From contig JAFEDU010000002.1 in the NCBI GenBank assembly GCA_018241425.1, forward strand, positions 310,001 to 374,000: a stretch of 64,000 nucleotides of DNA, written 5' to 3'. Each line of letters starts with the position of its first letter. The stretch's first letter is position 1. This stretch comes from Pseudomonadota bacterium (lineage in GTDB: Bacteria > Pseudomonadota > Gammaproteobacteria > Steroidobacterales > Steroidobacteraceae). The notes beneath the pieces are model-generated. The model saw only the letters and a list, made by a program, of their open reading frames with translations. It did no database searches and was not told the origin of the DNA. The translations under genes and the position numbers were made by a program. Of the stretch, positions 17,067-26,159 are shown piece by piece.

Positions 17067-17984
17067 ATGGTGCTCGCCCCCTACTACCGTGAATACGTAC
17101 TGGCCTGGGAAGGCGATCCCGAGGCCAATGCGCGCTTCCAGAAGATCCTGCGGGTGCTGCTGGTCATCCTGGTATTGCTCAGCATCCTGTTCCTGCTCCT
17201 GCCAAAGCCGGCGGCGCCCACGACCGAGGACATTCCGCAGCGCCTGGCGCGCGTGATGATCGAGGAAAAGCCCAAGCCGCCTCCGCCGCCGCCACCGAAG
17301 GTGGAGGAGAAGCCGAAGGTCGAGCAGCCGAAGGTGGTCGCGGTCACCCCGCCGCCGGTCGACCAGCGGCAGAAGGCGCACGAGAAGGCGCAGAAGCAGT
17401 TGAACCAGGTCAAGGACGAGCTCGCAGACCTGCGCCAGGTCATGGACCTGAAGCCCATGGAGACCAAGAACCTTTCCGGTGCCGTGGGTGCGGATGCCCA
17501 CGCCGAGCGCTCGCTGATCACCTCCAAGGTGGGTGCCGGCAGCGGCGGCATCACCTCCGCCGACACCAGCCGCGGCTTCGGCAGCGGTGCCGGTTCGCTC
17601 ACCGGTAATGCCACGACGGCGGTCAATTCCGGAATCATCAGCGGCGCGGTCGCCGGCCGCTCCACCGTGGCCTCCGGCGGTGGCGGCAAGCCGAGTCGCT
17701 CGCGCGAGGAAGTGGCGCTGATGTTCGACAAGAACAAGGGGCGCCTCTACAGCCTGTACCAGCGTGCGCTGCGCGACAACGCCGACCTGCACGGCAAGGT
17801 GGTGGTGGAATTCACCATCGCCCCGACCGGCGAGGTCACCGCGGCACGCATCGTTTCCAGCGAGCTGCATGACCCGGATCTCGAGCAGAAGATCGTCGCG
17901 ATCGTGCGCACCATGCAGTTCGGCAAGGAAGACGTGAATACCCTCGTCACCACCGAGCCGATCGACTTCTTCCCGGCGGCATGA
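17067..17984 (+). CDS. TonB-like energy transducer with AgmX/PglI C-terminal domain
   Basis: A 305-residue protein anchored by one N-terminal helix (about 28-46, LRVLLVILVLLSILFLLL). It then has a TonB-type Pro/Lys-rich stretch (EEKPKPPPPPPPKVEEKPK), a short coiled coil (AHEKAQKQLNQVKDELADLR), a Gly/Ser/Thr-rich flexible region (about 140-215) and a C-terminal TonB/AgmX-type domain: EEVALMFDKNKGRLYSLYQR, then GKVVVEFTIAPTGEVTAARI. The AgmX/PglI tail is the hallmark that links this operon to gliding-type Agl/Glt systems rather than to plain iron-uptake TonB. It should convert proton flow through the TolQ/ExbD complex into movement of an outer-membrane or periplasmic partner. No TonB-dependent receptor lies nearby. 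Confidence 0.88.
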   Translation: MVLAPYYREYVLAWEGDPEANARFQKILRVLLVILVLLSILFLLLPKPAAPTTEDIPQRLARVMIEEKPKPPPPPPPKVEEKPKVEQPKVVAVTPPPVDQRQKAHEKAQKQLNQVKDELADLRQVMDLKPMETKNLSGAVGADAHAERSLITSKVGAGSGGITSADTSRGFGSGAGSLTGNATTAVNSGIISGAVAGRSTVASGGGGKPSRSREEVALMFDKNKGRLYSLYQRALRDNADLHGKVVVEFTIAPTGEVTAARIVSSELHDPDLEQKIVAIVRTMQFGKEDVNTLVTTEPIDFFPAA

Positions 17985-18011
17985 CGAGGTAATTGCCGCA
18001 AGAGGCGCGTC

Positions 18012-18371
18012 ATGAACCTCAATTCCGAAATCCAGTTCTATGCCGAGCTGCGGCTGGTGGACAAGGCGCGGCTCCTCAACCTGTTCCTGCACGAGCTGGC
18101 CGAGGAGGCACGCGCCACCTATGGCCCGGGCGCGGAGCAGGTCCACGATGGGGCGCACCTGCGCTTCGTCAACGAGATCTACCATCGCCTGACGCGCTTC
18201 ATCGAGCAGCTGCTCGCCGAGGATGCCACCCGCCCCGGCGACGACGTGGTGCTGCGCATGCTCCTGGCACCGCGCTCGGACAAGGTAGCCGAGCGGCTGG
18301 TCTTCAACGCCTATTCCCGCGCCATCCACGGTTTCGAGAGCTACGATACGACCGTACTGATGGGTTCCTAG
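18012..18371 (+). CDS. Conserved hypothetical protein (119 aa)
   Basis: A small soluble protein with AAGAGG upstream of the ATG, starting 27 bases after the TonB-like gene. It looks all-helical and charged: EIQFYAELRLVDKARLLNLF, HLRFVNEIYHRLTRFIEQLL. There is no signal peptide, membrane segment or cysteine motif. I do not recognise the family. Being cytoplasmic, it could serve the cytoplasmic face of the machine encoded upstream, or simply be an unrelated neighbour. Confidence 0.75.
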   Translation: MNLNSEIQFYAELRLVDKARLLNLFLHELAEEARATYGPGAEQVHDGAHLRFVNEIYHRLTRFIEQLLAEDATRPGDDVVLRMLLAPRSDKVAERLVFNAYSRAIHGFESYDTTVLMGS

Positions 18372-18464
18372 CGGCGCGGCGGCTGCCGGGGGCGGCCAGC
18401 TTGCGGCCACCCGGAGGCATTGAGGCCTGACCCGCGCACCCGCGGACAACAGGCAGACAAAACC

Positions 18465-19775
18465 ATGAACGACTCTCGGCGCGCCCTCGGGCGCCTGTTC
18501 CTCCTCGTTTTCGTCCTGGTATCCGGGACCACGCTCGCCCGGGCCGCCGAGCCTGCGGTGCTGCTGCATCCGGCGCAGGTCTGGACCGCGGGGGAGGCAC
18601 TGCACCCGGGCTGGGTGGTGCTGGTGCAGGGCGCGAGGATTCTTGCGACGGGAGCCCCCGAGCAGGTGAGCGCGCCTGCCGGCGCGCAGTTGGTCGAGCT
18701 GCCCGGGCTTACCCTCATGCCCGGGCTCATGGACGCCCACTCGCACCTGTTCCTGCATCCCTACAACGAGACGCGCTGGGACGACCAGGTCCTGAAGGAG
18801 CCCGTGCCGTACCGTACCCTGCGCGCCGGCGTGCAGGCGCGGGCCACGCTGCTCGCGGGATTCACCACGCTGCGCGACCTCGGCACCGAGGGTGCCGACT
18901 ACGCCGACGTGTCGCTGCGGCGTGCCATCGAGGACCACCTCATCGACGGGCCGCGCCTGTTCGTTGCCACGCGCGCGATCGTGGCCACCGGAAGCTACGG
19001 GCCGGCCCCGCGCGGCCTGCGACCGGACGTGTGCTGCACGCCCCAGGGCGCACAGGAGGCGAGCGGCGTGGAGGAGGTGATCCGCGCGGTGCGCGAGCAG
19101 GCCGGCCGCGGCGCGGACTGGATCAAGGTGTACGCCGACTATCGGTGGGGACCGGGTGGTACTCAGGCCCCGACCTTTTCACTGGAGGAACTGCAGGCGC
19201 TGGTGGCGACGGCGCACAGCTCAGGTCGGCCGGTTGCAGCGCACGCCACCACGGCGGAGGGCATGCGCCGCGCGATCCTCGCCGGGGTCGACACGATCGA
19301 GCACGGCTTTGCGGGCACGCCCGAGGTGTTCCGCCTCATGGCCGAGCATCACGTGGCCTACCTGCCGACGCTCGAGGCCGAGGCGGCCTACGGCGAATAC
19401 TTCGAGCACTACGTCCCGGGCGGGGAGCCCACGGCGGGGATGCGGCAGGCGGCGCAGGCCTTCCAGTACGCGCTCAAGGCCGGCGTGACCATTGGCTGCG
19501 GCAGCGACGTGGGGGTCTTCGCGCATGGCACGAACTACCGCGAGCTCGAGTGGATGGTGCGCGACGGCATGACGGCGCAGCAGGCACTCACCGCAGCCAC
19601 CGCCACGGATGCACGCATCCTCGGCCACGAGGCCGACCTCGGCCGGGTACGTGAGGGCATGTATGCCGATCTGATCGCGGTCCGGGGCGATCCGACGCGC
19701 GAGATCGGCGCGCTCGCGCACGTTGAGTTCGTGATGAAGGACGGCGTGATTTACCGGCGGCCCGGGCCGCCCTGA
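18465..19775 (+). CDS. Exported metal-dependent amidohydrolase
   Basis: A 436-residue amidohydrolase of the imidazolonepropionase-like group. The ATG at 18465 gives a clean signal peptide ([20 protein letters not shown], cleavage near ARA-AEP). The TTG at 18420 has a closer GGAGG but adds only a hydrophilic extension. Metal ligands are in place: DAHSHLF (HxH, about residue 90), IKVYADY (the lysine usually carboxylated), HATTAEG, IEHGF and [10 protein letters not shown] (Asp). Such secreted enzymes hydrolyse dipeptides, Xaa-Pro peptides or cyclic amides; the substrate is not deducible. Its end overlaps the convergent acetyltransferase by 25 bases. Confidence 0.88.
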   Translation: MNDSRRALGRLFLLVFVLVSGTTLARAAEPAVLLHPAQVWTAGEALHPGWVVLVQGARILATGAPEQVSAPAGAQLVELPGLTLMPGLMDAHSHLFLHPYNETRWDDQVLKEPVPYRTLRAGVQARATLLAGFTTLRDLGTEGADYADVSLRRAIEDHLIDGPRLFVATRAIVATGSYGPAPRGLRPDVCCTPQGAQEASGVEEVIRAVREQAGRGADWIKVYADYRWGPGGTQAPTFSLEELQALVATAHSSGRPVAAHATTAEGMRRAILAGVDTIEHGFAGTPEVFRLMAEHHVAYLPTLEAEAAYGEYFEHYVPGGEPTAGMRQAAQAFQYALKAGVTIGCGSDVGVFAHGTNYRELEWMVRDGMTAQQALTAATATDARILGHEADLGRVREGMYADLIAVRGDPTREIGALAHVEFVMKDGVIYRRPGPP

Positions 19776-20260
19776 GCCTGCGCCAGCTGCGCAAGCCCCG
19801 GGCCGCTCAGGCGAAAAACCGTCCAGTCATCCAGGGGCACCGCCCCGAGAGTGCGGTAGAACCCGATCGAGGGCTCGTTCCAGTCGAGCACCGACCAGTC
19901 CAGGCGTGCGCCCCCGCGCTCGAGCGTCAGGCGCGCGAGGTGACTGAGGAGGGCCTTGCCGACTCCTGCACCGCGTGCAGCCGGCAGCACGAACAGGTCC
20001 TCGAGGTAGATACCGGGCTTGCCGAGGAAGGTCGAGAAGTTGTGGAAGAACAGCGCGAAGCCGACCGGCCGTTCGTCAAGGCAGCCGAACACCACTTCCG
20101 CGTAGGGACGGGGCCCGAAGAGGGCCTTGTGCAGGTCCTGCGGTGTTGCCACCACCTGGTCGGCGAGGCGCTCGTACTCGGCGAGGTCGCGGATGAAGCG
20201 CAGTACCAGGGACTCTTCGCCCGGCACCGCCGCACGGATGGTCAGTCGTGGCGCGCTCAT
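19751..20260 (-). CDS. GNAT family N-acetyltransferase
   Basis: A 169-residue GNAT protein. The fold is readable in order: N-terminal strand [20 protein letters not shown], central strand [14 protein letters not shown], then [20 protein letters not shown], where the Q/RxxGxG/A acetyl-CoA loop appears as ARGAGVG. The pattern matches the spermidine/diamine acetyltransferase-like group common in proteobacteria ([14 protein letters not shown]). The substrate is not certain. The start ATG overlaps the PEP carboxylase stop (TGATG), so it is translated from the same message. Confidence 0.88.
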   Translation of the reverse strand: MSAPRLTIRAAVPGEESLVLRFIRDLAEYERLADQVVATPQDLHKALFGPRPYAEVVFGCLDERPVGFALFFHNFSTFLGKPGIYLEDLFVLPAARGAGVGKALLSHLARLTLERGGARLDWSVLDWNEPSIGFYRTLGAVPLDDWTVFRLSGPGLAQLAQAQGGPGRR

Positions 20261-22989
20261 CAGCCGGTGCTCTGCAGGCCCTCGGCGATGCCGCCGACAC
20301 TCGAGAGCAGGGCCGCGAACAGGTCGTGGTCGCTGCGGTTGCCGGCGCGCCAGCGCCGCAGCAAATCGACCTGCATGAGGTTCATGGGGTCCACGTAGGG
20401 GTTGCGCAAGCCGATCGAGCGCTGCAGCGTCGGGTCCGAGTCCAAGAGCTCGCGGCTGTCCTTGAGCGCGAGGATCTGCTCGCAGGCAAGCCGGTACTCG
20501 CTGCGGATGTCGGCGCCGAAGGCGCGCAGCGGCGCGGGCGTCAGCTCCTCGTAGTAGGCAGCGATTTCCAGGTCGGCGCGCGCCAGCATGGTCTCGATAT
20601 CGTCGATGAGGTTGCGGAAGAAGAACCACGAGCCATAGGCCTCGCGTATCCGTGCGTTGCCCAGGGCACGCACGGCGGCAGCGAGCCCGCTGCCGGCCCC
20701 GTACCAGCCGGGCAGCATGAAGCGCGCCTGCGACCAGGCGAACACCCAGGGCACTGGCAGGAGCGCATCGATCCCGGCACCGGCGGCGCGGTGCACCGAG
20801 CGCGAGCCGATCTGCATGCGCTCGATGACGTCGATGGGGGTGGAGGCCTGGAAGAACTCGTAGAACTCGGGACGCGAGTACACCAGCTGGCGGTAGGTGG
20901 CGCGGCTCTCCTGGGCGAGTACGCGTGCTACTTCCAGGTGCGCGGCACTGTCCGGGGGGATGCGCCCGGCGTGCACTGCTTCCGTGGCGAGGCTCAGCGC
21001 ATTGAAGGCACGCTCGAGCGTGCGCATCGCGATCGGGCGCAGCCCGTAACCTTGCTTGACGGTCGAGCCCTGTTCGCGCAGGCGCAGCACGCCATCCACC
21101 GCTCCCGGTGGCGCGGCCTTCACGATGGCCTCGATCCGGCCGCCGCCGCGGGCGAGGCTGCCGCCGCGCGCGTGGAACAGCACCGGCAGCTCCCCGGCGG
21201 CGCCCAGCACGCGCGCGATGTCCGCCTGGGCCTGGTGGATGAGGAAGCGCGAGGCGCAGGGGCCGGCCTCCTTGTTGCTGTCGGAGTATCCGATCAGCAC
21301 GCACTGGCGGCGGCCGCGGGCCTCGAGGTGGCGCCGGTAGAGCGGATCGGCCAGCAGCTCGGCGAGCGTCGCCCCGCAGGCGGTGAGCGATTCCTCGGTC
21401 TCGAACTGAGGCGCGATGTCGAGGGCGACCTCGCCGGTGTGCTTGTCGTAGGCGGCCGCCCAGTGCGCGAGCAGCAGCGCGGCGAGCAGGTCGTCCGCGC
21501 CGGTCGCGCCCGAAATGATGAAGTAGCCGATGGCCTCGGCCCCGTAGCGGTGCCGCACCTGTTTGATCGCATCGAACACCGCGAGCGTGCGCTTCCCCAG
21601 CGCGTCCAGCTCGATGACCGGGCCGCGGTCCTTATCCAGGGCCTCGGCGAGCAGGTCGCGGCGCTCGTGGCGGCTGCGGGTCAGCCACTGGTCATCCGCC
21701 AGGCCCTGCGCGATCACCTGGTGCAGCACGTCCGCATGCTGACGCACGTCGAGCGTCGCGAGGTGAAACCCGAAGGTGTCGATGCGGCGCAGTAGCCGCT
21801 CGACGTAGAAGAGGCCGGCGTTCGCGCCGCGATTCGCCTTGAGGCTCGCGGCGATCAGGGCGACGTCGTCGCGGAACAGCCGTGCCTTCTCGTAGCCGGT
21901 GGCGCGGCCCTCGAACGTGGCGCGCAGGCGTTCGCCGACTTGCGCGAGGAACACCCGGTAGGGCATGCGGTCGTGGCGTGCCGGGGTGCCCGCGCGCGCG
22001 CCCGGCAGCACCGTGCCGTAGTGCTCGACCTGCTTGGCGAGCTCGGCCGAGGCGCCCACGCGGCTGGCACTCTGCGACAGGCGCTGCGCGAGCTCCTGGC
22101 ACTCGTTGAAGTAGGTGTTGATGACCACCTGGTGCTGCCGCGCGAGCGTCTCGCGGATGCTCTTGGCGTGCACGTCGGGATTGCCGTCCATGTCGCCGCC
22201 GGCCCAGGATCCGAAATGCAGCAGCGCCGGTACGCGCGCGCCCAGAGCCTCCTCGCCGAACACCTTGGTGAGCGCCTGCGCGATCTCCTCGTAGAACGCC
22301 GGCACGACGCGATACAGCACCTCGATGAAGTAGAAGAGGATCTGCTCGCGTTCGTCGCCGACCGTCAGGCGCGCCCGTGGTAGCTCCTCGGTCTGCCAGC
22401 CGCTGGTGAGTTCCATGCGGATGCTATCCCAGATGCTGCGCGCCTCCTGGGGGGTGAGGCTCGGGTCCAGGCGCTGCAGCAGCCGGTGCGCGATGCGCTG
22501 CTGCTTGCGCAGCAGGGTGCGCCGCGCGGCCTCGGTCGAATGCGGGGCGAACACCGGCTCGATCGAGAGGTTCGCGAGCAGCTGCAACACCTGCGGCAGG
22601 CTCAGGCCCCGGCCCTGGAGGGCGGCGAGTGCGTCCTCTACACCGCCGGGCTGTGGGCGCTGGCTGTCCTTGACGAAGTAGTCGCGCCGCCGCCGGATGC
22701 GGTGCACCTTCTCGGCGAGGTTCACAGCCTGGAACCACATGGAGAAGGCGCGCACCAGGTCGCGGGCCACTGCCGGGGGGCGCTCGCGGACGTGCGCGGC
22801 GAGCTCCGCGCGGGCTCCGGCGTCGCCGTTGCGGGCGCGGATGGCGGCCACGCGCTCGCCCTCGACCAGGCGGAACAGTTCCGCGCCCCCCTGTTCGCGC
22901 AGGATCTCGCCCACCATGGCACCGAGCGCGTGCACGTCGTCGCGCAGCGCTTCGTGCTTGGGCGGGAAGTGGATGTCGGCGCGTTTCAT
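20260..22989 (-). CDS. ppc: Phosphoenolpyruvate carboxylase
   Basis: A 909-residue PEP carboxylase, adding bicarbonate to PEP to make oxaloacetate. Family signatures are in order: the catalytic-His motif near residue 150 (APHSTEAARRT), GSWAGGDMDGNPDV, the IGYSDSNKEAG loop, the FHARGGSLARGGG Arg/Gly loop, LREQGSTVKQGYGL, and the C-terminal RNPYVDPMNLMQVDLL. It ends in STG, close to the usual C-terminal NTG. The first motif is unusual: most enzymes have TAHPTE, whereas here it reads PHSTE, with the His kept and its neighbours changed. It replenishes the TCA cycle beside the glyoxylate shunt genes found later in the window. Confidence 0.95.
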   Translation of the reverse strand: MKRADIHFPPKHEALRDDVHALGAMVGEILREQGGAELFRLVEGERVAAIRARNGDAGARAELAAHVRERPPAVARDLVRAFSMWFQAVNLAEKVHRIRRRRDYFVKDSQRPQPGGVEDALAALQGRGLSLPQVLQLLANLSIEPVFAPHSTEAARRTLLRKQQRIAHRLLQRLDPSLTPQEARSIWDSIRMELTSGWQTEELPRARLTVGDEREQILFYFIEVLYRVVPAFYEEIAQALTKVFGEEALGARVPALLHFGSWAGGDMDGNPDVHAKSIRETLARQHQVVINTYFNECQELAQRLSQSASRVGASAELAKQVEHYGTVLPGARAGTPARHDRMPYRVFLAQVGERLRATFEGRATGYEKARLFRDDVALIAASLKANRGANAGLFYVERLLRRIDTFGFHLATLDVRQHADVLHQVIAQGLADDQWLTRSRHERRDLLAEALDKDRGPVIELDALGKRTLAVFDAIKQVRHRYGAEAIGYFIISGATGADDLLAALLLAHWAAAYDKHTGEVALDIAPQFETEESLTACGATLAELLADPLYRRHLEARGRRQCVLIGYSDSNKEAGPCASRFLIHQAQADIARVLGAAGELPVLFHARGGSLARGGGRIEAIVKAAPPGAVDGVLRLREQGSTVKQGYGLRPIAMRTLERAFNALSLATEAVHAGRIPPDSAAHLEVARVLAQESRATYRQLVYSRPEFYEFFQASTPIDVIERMQIGSRSVHRAAGAGIDALLPVPWVFAWSQARFMLPGWYGAGSGLAAAVRALGNARIREAYGSWFFFRNLIDDIETMLARADLEIAAYYEELTPAPLRAFGADIRSEYRLACEQILALKDSRELLDSDPTLQRSIGLRNPYVDPMNLMQVDLLRRWRAGNRSDHDLFAALLSSVGGIAEGLQSTG

Positions 22990-22997
22990 TGTTTGTC

Positions 22998-23378
22998 TTA
23001 AGGCCAGCGGTTGGCGCGCGCGTCGAAGTCACTGCGCTGTACGCGCACTACGCAGAAGCGGTGCCCGGTCGGCGCCTCCATGACCACCCAGCTGTGCACG
23101 CTGGCGATGCGGCGCGCGCCCAGCGCCTCCAGGCGCGCCACCTCCGCCTCGATATCATCGGCTTCGATGTCCAGGTGCACGCGGCTCGGGTGTTCGACCT
23201 GCTGGACCTCTATGTGCAGCTCGTCCGGGGCGGTGTCGAGGCGGCGGTAGCGCGCCTCGGCGGCCCCGGGGGCCGCCTCTGCGGCGAATCCCAGTGCGGC
23301 GCCCCAGAAGCGGGCTGCGCCCTCCAGGTCCTGGGTCTGGCAGTCGATGATGAACCCGGCGAGGCGGCTCTTGTGCAT
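22998..23378 (-). CDS. VOC (glyoxalase-like) family protein
   Basis: A 126-residue vicinal-oxygen-chelate fold protein with two beta-alpha-beta-beta-beta modules: AGFIIDCQTQDLEGAARFWG in the first and RVHLDIEADDIEAEVARLEA in the second. The closing VVMEAPTGHRFCVVR is the usual last strand with the metal-ligand/edge region. Of the canonical metal ligands only some positions are clear, so it may be a non-enzymatic member. It lies eight bases before ppc on the same strand and is probably co-transcribed with it. Confidence 0.82.
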   Translation of the reverse strand: MHKSRLAGFIIDCQTQDLEGAARFWGAALGFAAEAAPGAAEARYRRLDTAPDELHIEVQQVEHPSRVHLDIEADDIEAEVARLEALGARRIASVHSWVVMEAPTGHRFCVVRVQRSDFDARANRWP

Positions 23379-23460
23379 GGTTGTGTCCTGGAGACGGGCA
23401 AGGTCGGCGGTGCTGCGCCGCGGACGGCATTTTACCTTGGGAGCGCGCCGGCGCGGGGCG

Positions 23461-25443
23461 CTAGCCGGCCAGCAGCACCGACTCGGCGCGCTCGAGCTCT
23501 TCGGGCTGCCCGTAGATGACCACGATGTCGCCGTCGCGCAGGATCGTGTCGTTGGCAGGCTCGCGCCCTAGGATCCCGTGCCGGCGGATGCCTGTGAAGG
23601 CGACCTCGACGCCTCGTTCGCGCACCTCGGCCAGCGTGCGCCCGATCGACCAGGCGCCGGGCGGTACCACGATTGAGCGCAATGCCTCGCGGTGCTCGAG
23701 CGTTGCATCCGCGGCACTGCGGTCCTCGCGCCCCACCACGTTGCGCAGCACCTCATAGCGGTTGCTGCGGATCTCGCCCAGCGTGCGCACCACGCGGGAA
23801 ACCGGGACGTGCAGCAGCATGAGCACGTGCGAGACCAGCATGAGGCTAGCCTCGAAGGTCTCGGGGACCACGTCGGTCGCCCCGGCGGCGCGTAGCTCAC
23901 TGAGGCGCGCATCGTCCTGCGTGCGTACCAGCACCGGCAGCTCCGGGCGCATGCGTCGCACGCTGTGCAGTATGCCGATCGCGGTCGCGGGGTCGGAGAA
24001 GCTGATGACGACCGCGCTGGCGGTGGCGATCCCGGCCTTGCCCAGCATTTCCTCGTCGGACGAATCCCCGAACAGCACCGGGTCCCCCGCTTGGCGCGCG
24101 GCACGGATGCGGGCCGGGTCCAGGTCGAGGGCGATGAATTCGAAGCCCTGCGACTCGAGCACGCGCGCGATGTTCTGACCGACGCGGCCGAAGCCGCAGA
24201 GGATCACGTGGTCGCGCTCGGCGATGCCGTGCGTTGCGGATTCCTCGCGCTCGCTTGCGGTGCGCACCGGGCCGCGCTCGGCCAGGAGGAAGCGCGCCAC
24301 GCGCTTGTTGTTGTTGAGGATCACGGGGCTCAGCACCATGGACAGCACGAGCGCGATCAGGATCGGGCCGCCGGTGGCGGCGGGCAGCAGTTTTGCCTGC
24401 AGCAGGAGGGTACAAAGCGCGATGCCGAATTCTCCGCCGATCGACATGACGATGCCGGTCCGCAGCGCCTTGAAGCTCGAGTCAGTGAACGGGCGCGTGA
24501 CCAGCGTCGCCAGGAGCGCCTTCAGCACGACGATGCTCGCCAGCAGCAACATTACGGCGGCGAGTTCCGGCGGGCTGACCAGCACGTGCAGGTCGAGCAG
24601 CATGCCCACCGAGATGAAGAACAGACCCAGCAGCAGATCGCGGAACGGGCGGATGACGGCCTCGATCTGGTGGCGGTACTCGGTCTCCGCCAGCATCATC
24701 CCGGCGAGGAAGGCGCCGAGTGCGAAGGACAGGCCGGCGCTGTGCGACACCCAGGCCGATGCCAGCACCACCAGCAGCACCGTCAGCGTGAACAGCTCGC
24801 GCAGGCGGCTGTGGGCGATCACGTGGAACAACGGCCGCAGGAGCCAGCGGCCGGCTGCCAGCACCGCGACGATCGCGAGCATGCCGCCGAGCACCGGCAG
24901 GAGACCATGGCTCATGTGCAGCTGGTCCTCGCCGCCGATCAGGGCGGAGGCGAGGGCGAGGAAGGGGACGAACGCCAGGTCCTGGAACAGCAGCATCGCG
25001 AAAGCCAGGCGCCCGTGGGTGCGGTTGAGCTCGGAGCGCTCGGTGAGCTGTTGCAGCAGGATCGCGGTGGAGCTCATGGCGATCGCACCGCCGAGCACGA
25101 CCGCCACCAGCCAGGGGACTCCGGCGAGGTTCGCGAGCACCGCGAAGACCGCCGCGGTGAGGCTCACCTGCGCCGCCCCGAGGCCGAATACCTCGCGCCG
25201 CATCGCGAGCATCCGCGGCAGGGAGAACTCCAGCCCGAGCGTGAACAGCAGGAAGGCCACCCCGAGGTCGGCGAGCAGGCGCGTCCCGGAGGAGTCGGCG
25301 AGCACAGCGAAGGCATGCGGCCCCAGCAGCAGCCCCACGACGAGGTAGGCCATGGTGGTCGGCAGCGCCAGGCGCCGCGCCAGTGTCACCATGAACACCG
25401 AACCGGCGAGCAGCACCAGGACTTGTGAGAGCGGGGTGAACAT
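23461..25443 (-). CDS. CPA2 cation:proton antiporter with TrkA-N domain (KefB/KefC-like)
   Basis: A 660-residue protein with about a dozen membrane helices in residues 1-385. These are followed by a cytosolic nucleotide-binding domain (HVILCGFGRVGQNIARVLES, the GxGxxG of TrkA-N, about 410-520) and a C-terminal TrkA-C domain (about 570-655). Conserved features include LLFTLGLEFSLPRM and FALGAFLAGMMLAETEYRHQ in the membrane part. It should exchange K+ or Na+ for H+ and be gated through NAD(H)-type ligand binding. GAGG lies just before the ATG. It is the usual length for YbaL/KefC relatives. No ancillary KefF/KefG gene is adjacent. Confidence 0.9.
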   Translation of the reverse strand: MFTPLSQVLVLLAGSVFMVTLARRLALPTTMAYLVVGLLLGPHAFAVLADSSGTRLLADLGVAFLLFTLGLEFSLPRMLAMRREVFGLGAAQVSLTAAVFAVLANLAGVPWLVAVVLGGAIAMSSTAILLQQLTERSELNRTHGRLAFAMLLFQDLAFVPFLALASALIGGEDQLHMSHGLLPVLGGMLAIVAVLAAGRWLLRPLFHVIAHSRLRELFTLTVLLVVLASAWVSHSAGLSFALGAFLAGMMLAETEYRHQIEAVIRPFRDLLLGLFFISVGMLLDLHVLVSPPELAAVMLLLASIVVLKALLATLVTRPFTDSSFKALRTGIVMSIGGEFGIALCTLLLQAKLLPAATGGPILIALVLSMVLSPVILNNNKRVARFLLAERGPVRTASEREESATHGIAERDHVILCGFGRVGQNIARVLESQGFEFIALDLDPARIRAARQAGDPVLFGDSSDEEMLGKAGIATASAVVISFSDPATAIGILHSVRRMRPELPVLVRTQDDARLSELRAAGATDVVPETFEASLMLVSHVLMLLHVPVSRVVRTLGEIRSNRYEVLRNVVGREDRSAADATLEHREALRSIVVPPGAWSIGRTLAEVRERGVEVAFTGIRRHGILGREPANDTILRDGDIVVIYGQPEELERAESVLLAG

Positions 25444-25493
25444 CCGCCCTCGAAGTTAGAGGGGCGCCGCCGCCGGCGCAACGGGCCGTTAGG

Positions 25494-26159
25494 TCAGGAC
25501 TTTCCGTCGGTGCCGCGGCGGGACCATTGGGTGAGCTCGGCGGGGACCGGGATCCCGGGGCGGAGGTGCGGATCCGGGACCGGCTGCAGTGCGGTCAGCG
25601 TCAGCGGCAGTTCGCCGGCCCAGCACTCCATCGCCAGGTCGTCCTCGTCGTCGTGCGGTGGACCGGTACGCACCTTGGCCGAGGCCTCCGCGATCGGCAG
25701 CGCCAGCACGGTGGTCGCGTTGAGTTCCTTGCGGTTGGCGGCGCGTACCGCTGCGGCGCGGTTGGGCAGCACGCGGTTCACCAGGGCGTCCAGCGCGGCA
25801 CGCTTGTCCGCCTCGGTGGTGATTTCGGTGGCGGTGGCGAGGATCACCACCGAGCGGTAGTTCATGGAGTGGTTGAACCCGGAGCGCGCCAGTACCAGCC
25901 CATCGAGCAGCGTCACGGTGACGCACAGGGGGATGGCGGTTGCGAGCGTGCCAAGCATGCGGCTCGCCACCGAGCCGTGCAGCAGCAGCTGCTCGCCCCG
26001 GCGCGCGTGGATCGTGGGGATCACGTAGGGCTGACCCTCGAGGCTGAAGCCCACGTGGCAATACAGCGCCTCGTCGAGGATGGCGTGCACGGTGGCCAGG
26101 TCATAGCTGCCGCGGTCCTTGCGGCGGGCCAGCCGGGTACGGTCGGTGGGGGCGATCAG
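25494..26159 (-). CDS. Pyridoxamine 5'-phosphate oxidase-family flavin/nucleotide-binding protein
   Basis: About 220 residues of the PNPOx-like split-barrel fold: ILDEALYCHVGFSLEGQPYV, IPTIHARRGEQLLLHGSVAS, then LDGLVLARSGFNHSMNYRSV. These proteins typically bind FMN, F420 or heme. The homologous N-terminus (PTDRTRLARRKDRGSYDLAT) lies upstream of any ATG or GTG in frame except one at 26282 that would overlap the preceding gene by over 120 bases. A CTG at 26159 overlapping that gene's stop is therefore the likeliest start. A GTG at 26090 would cut off the conserved start. The exact start is uncertain. Confidence 0.75.
   Translation of the reverse strand: MIAPTDRTRLARRKDRGSYDLATVHAILDEALYCHVGFSLEGQPYVIPTIHARRGEQLLLHGSVASRMLGTLATAIPLCVTVTLLDGLVLARSGFNHSMNYRSVVILATATEITTEADKRAALDALVNRVLPNRAAAVRAANRKELNATTVLALPIAEASAKVRTGPPHDDEDDLAMECWAGELPLTLTALQPVPDPHLRPGIPVPAELTQWSRRGTDGKS

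Noticed and set aside
17046..18938. Minus-strand open frame across the TonB-like, hypothetical and amidohydrolase genes
   Set aside because: It spans three real genes and an intergenic gap with no recognisable domain.
23965..25428. Plus-strand open frame opposite the CPA2 antiporter
   Set aside because: Gln/Glu/Arg-rich mirror of a membrane protein gene; no motif.
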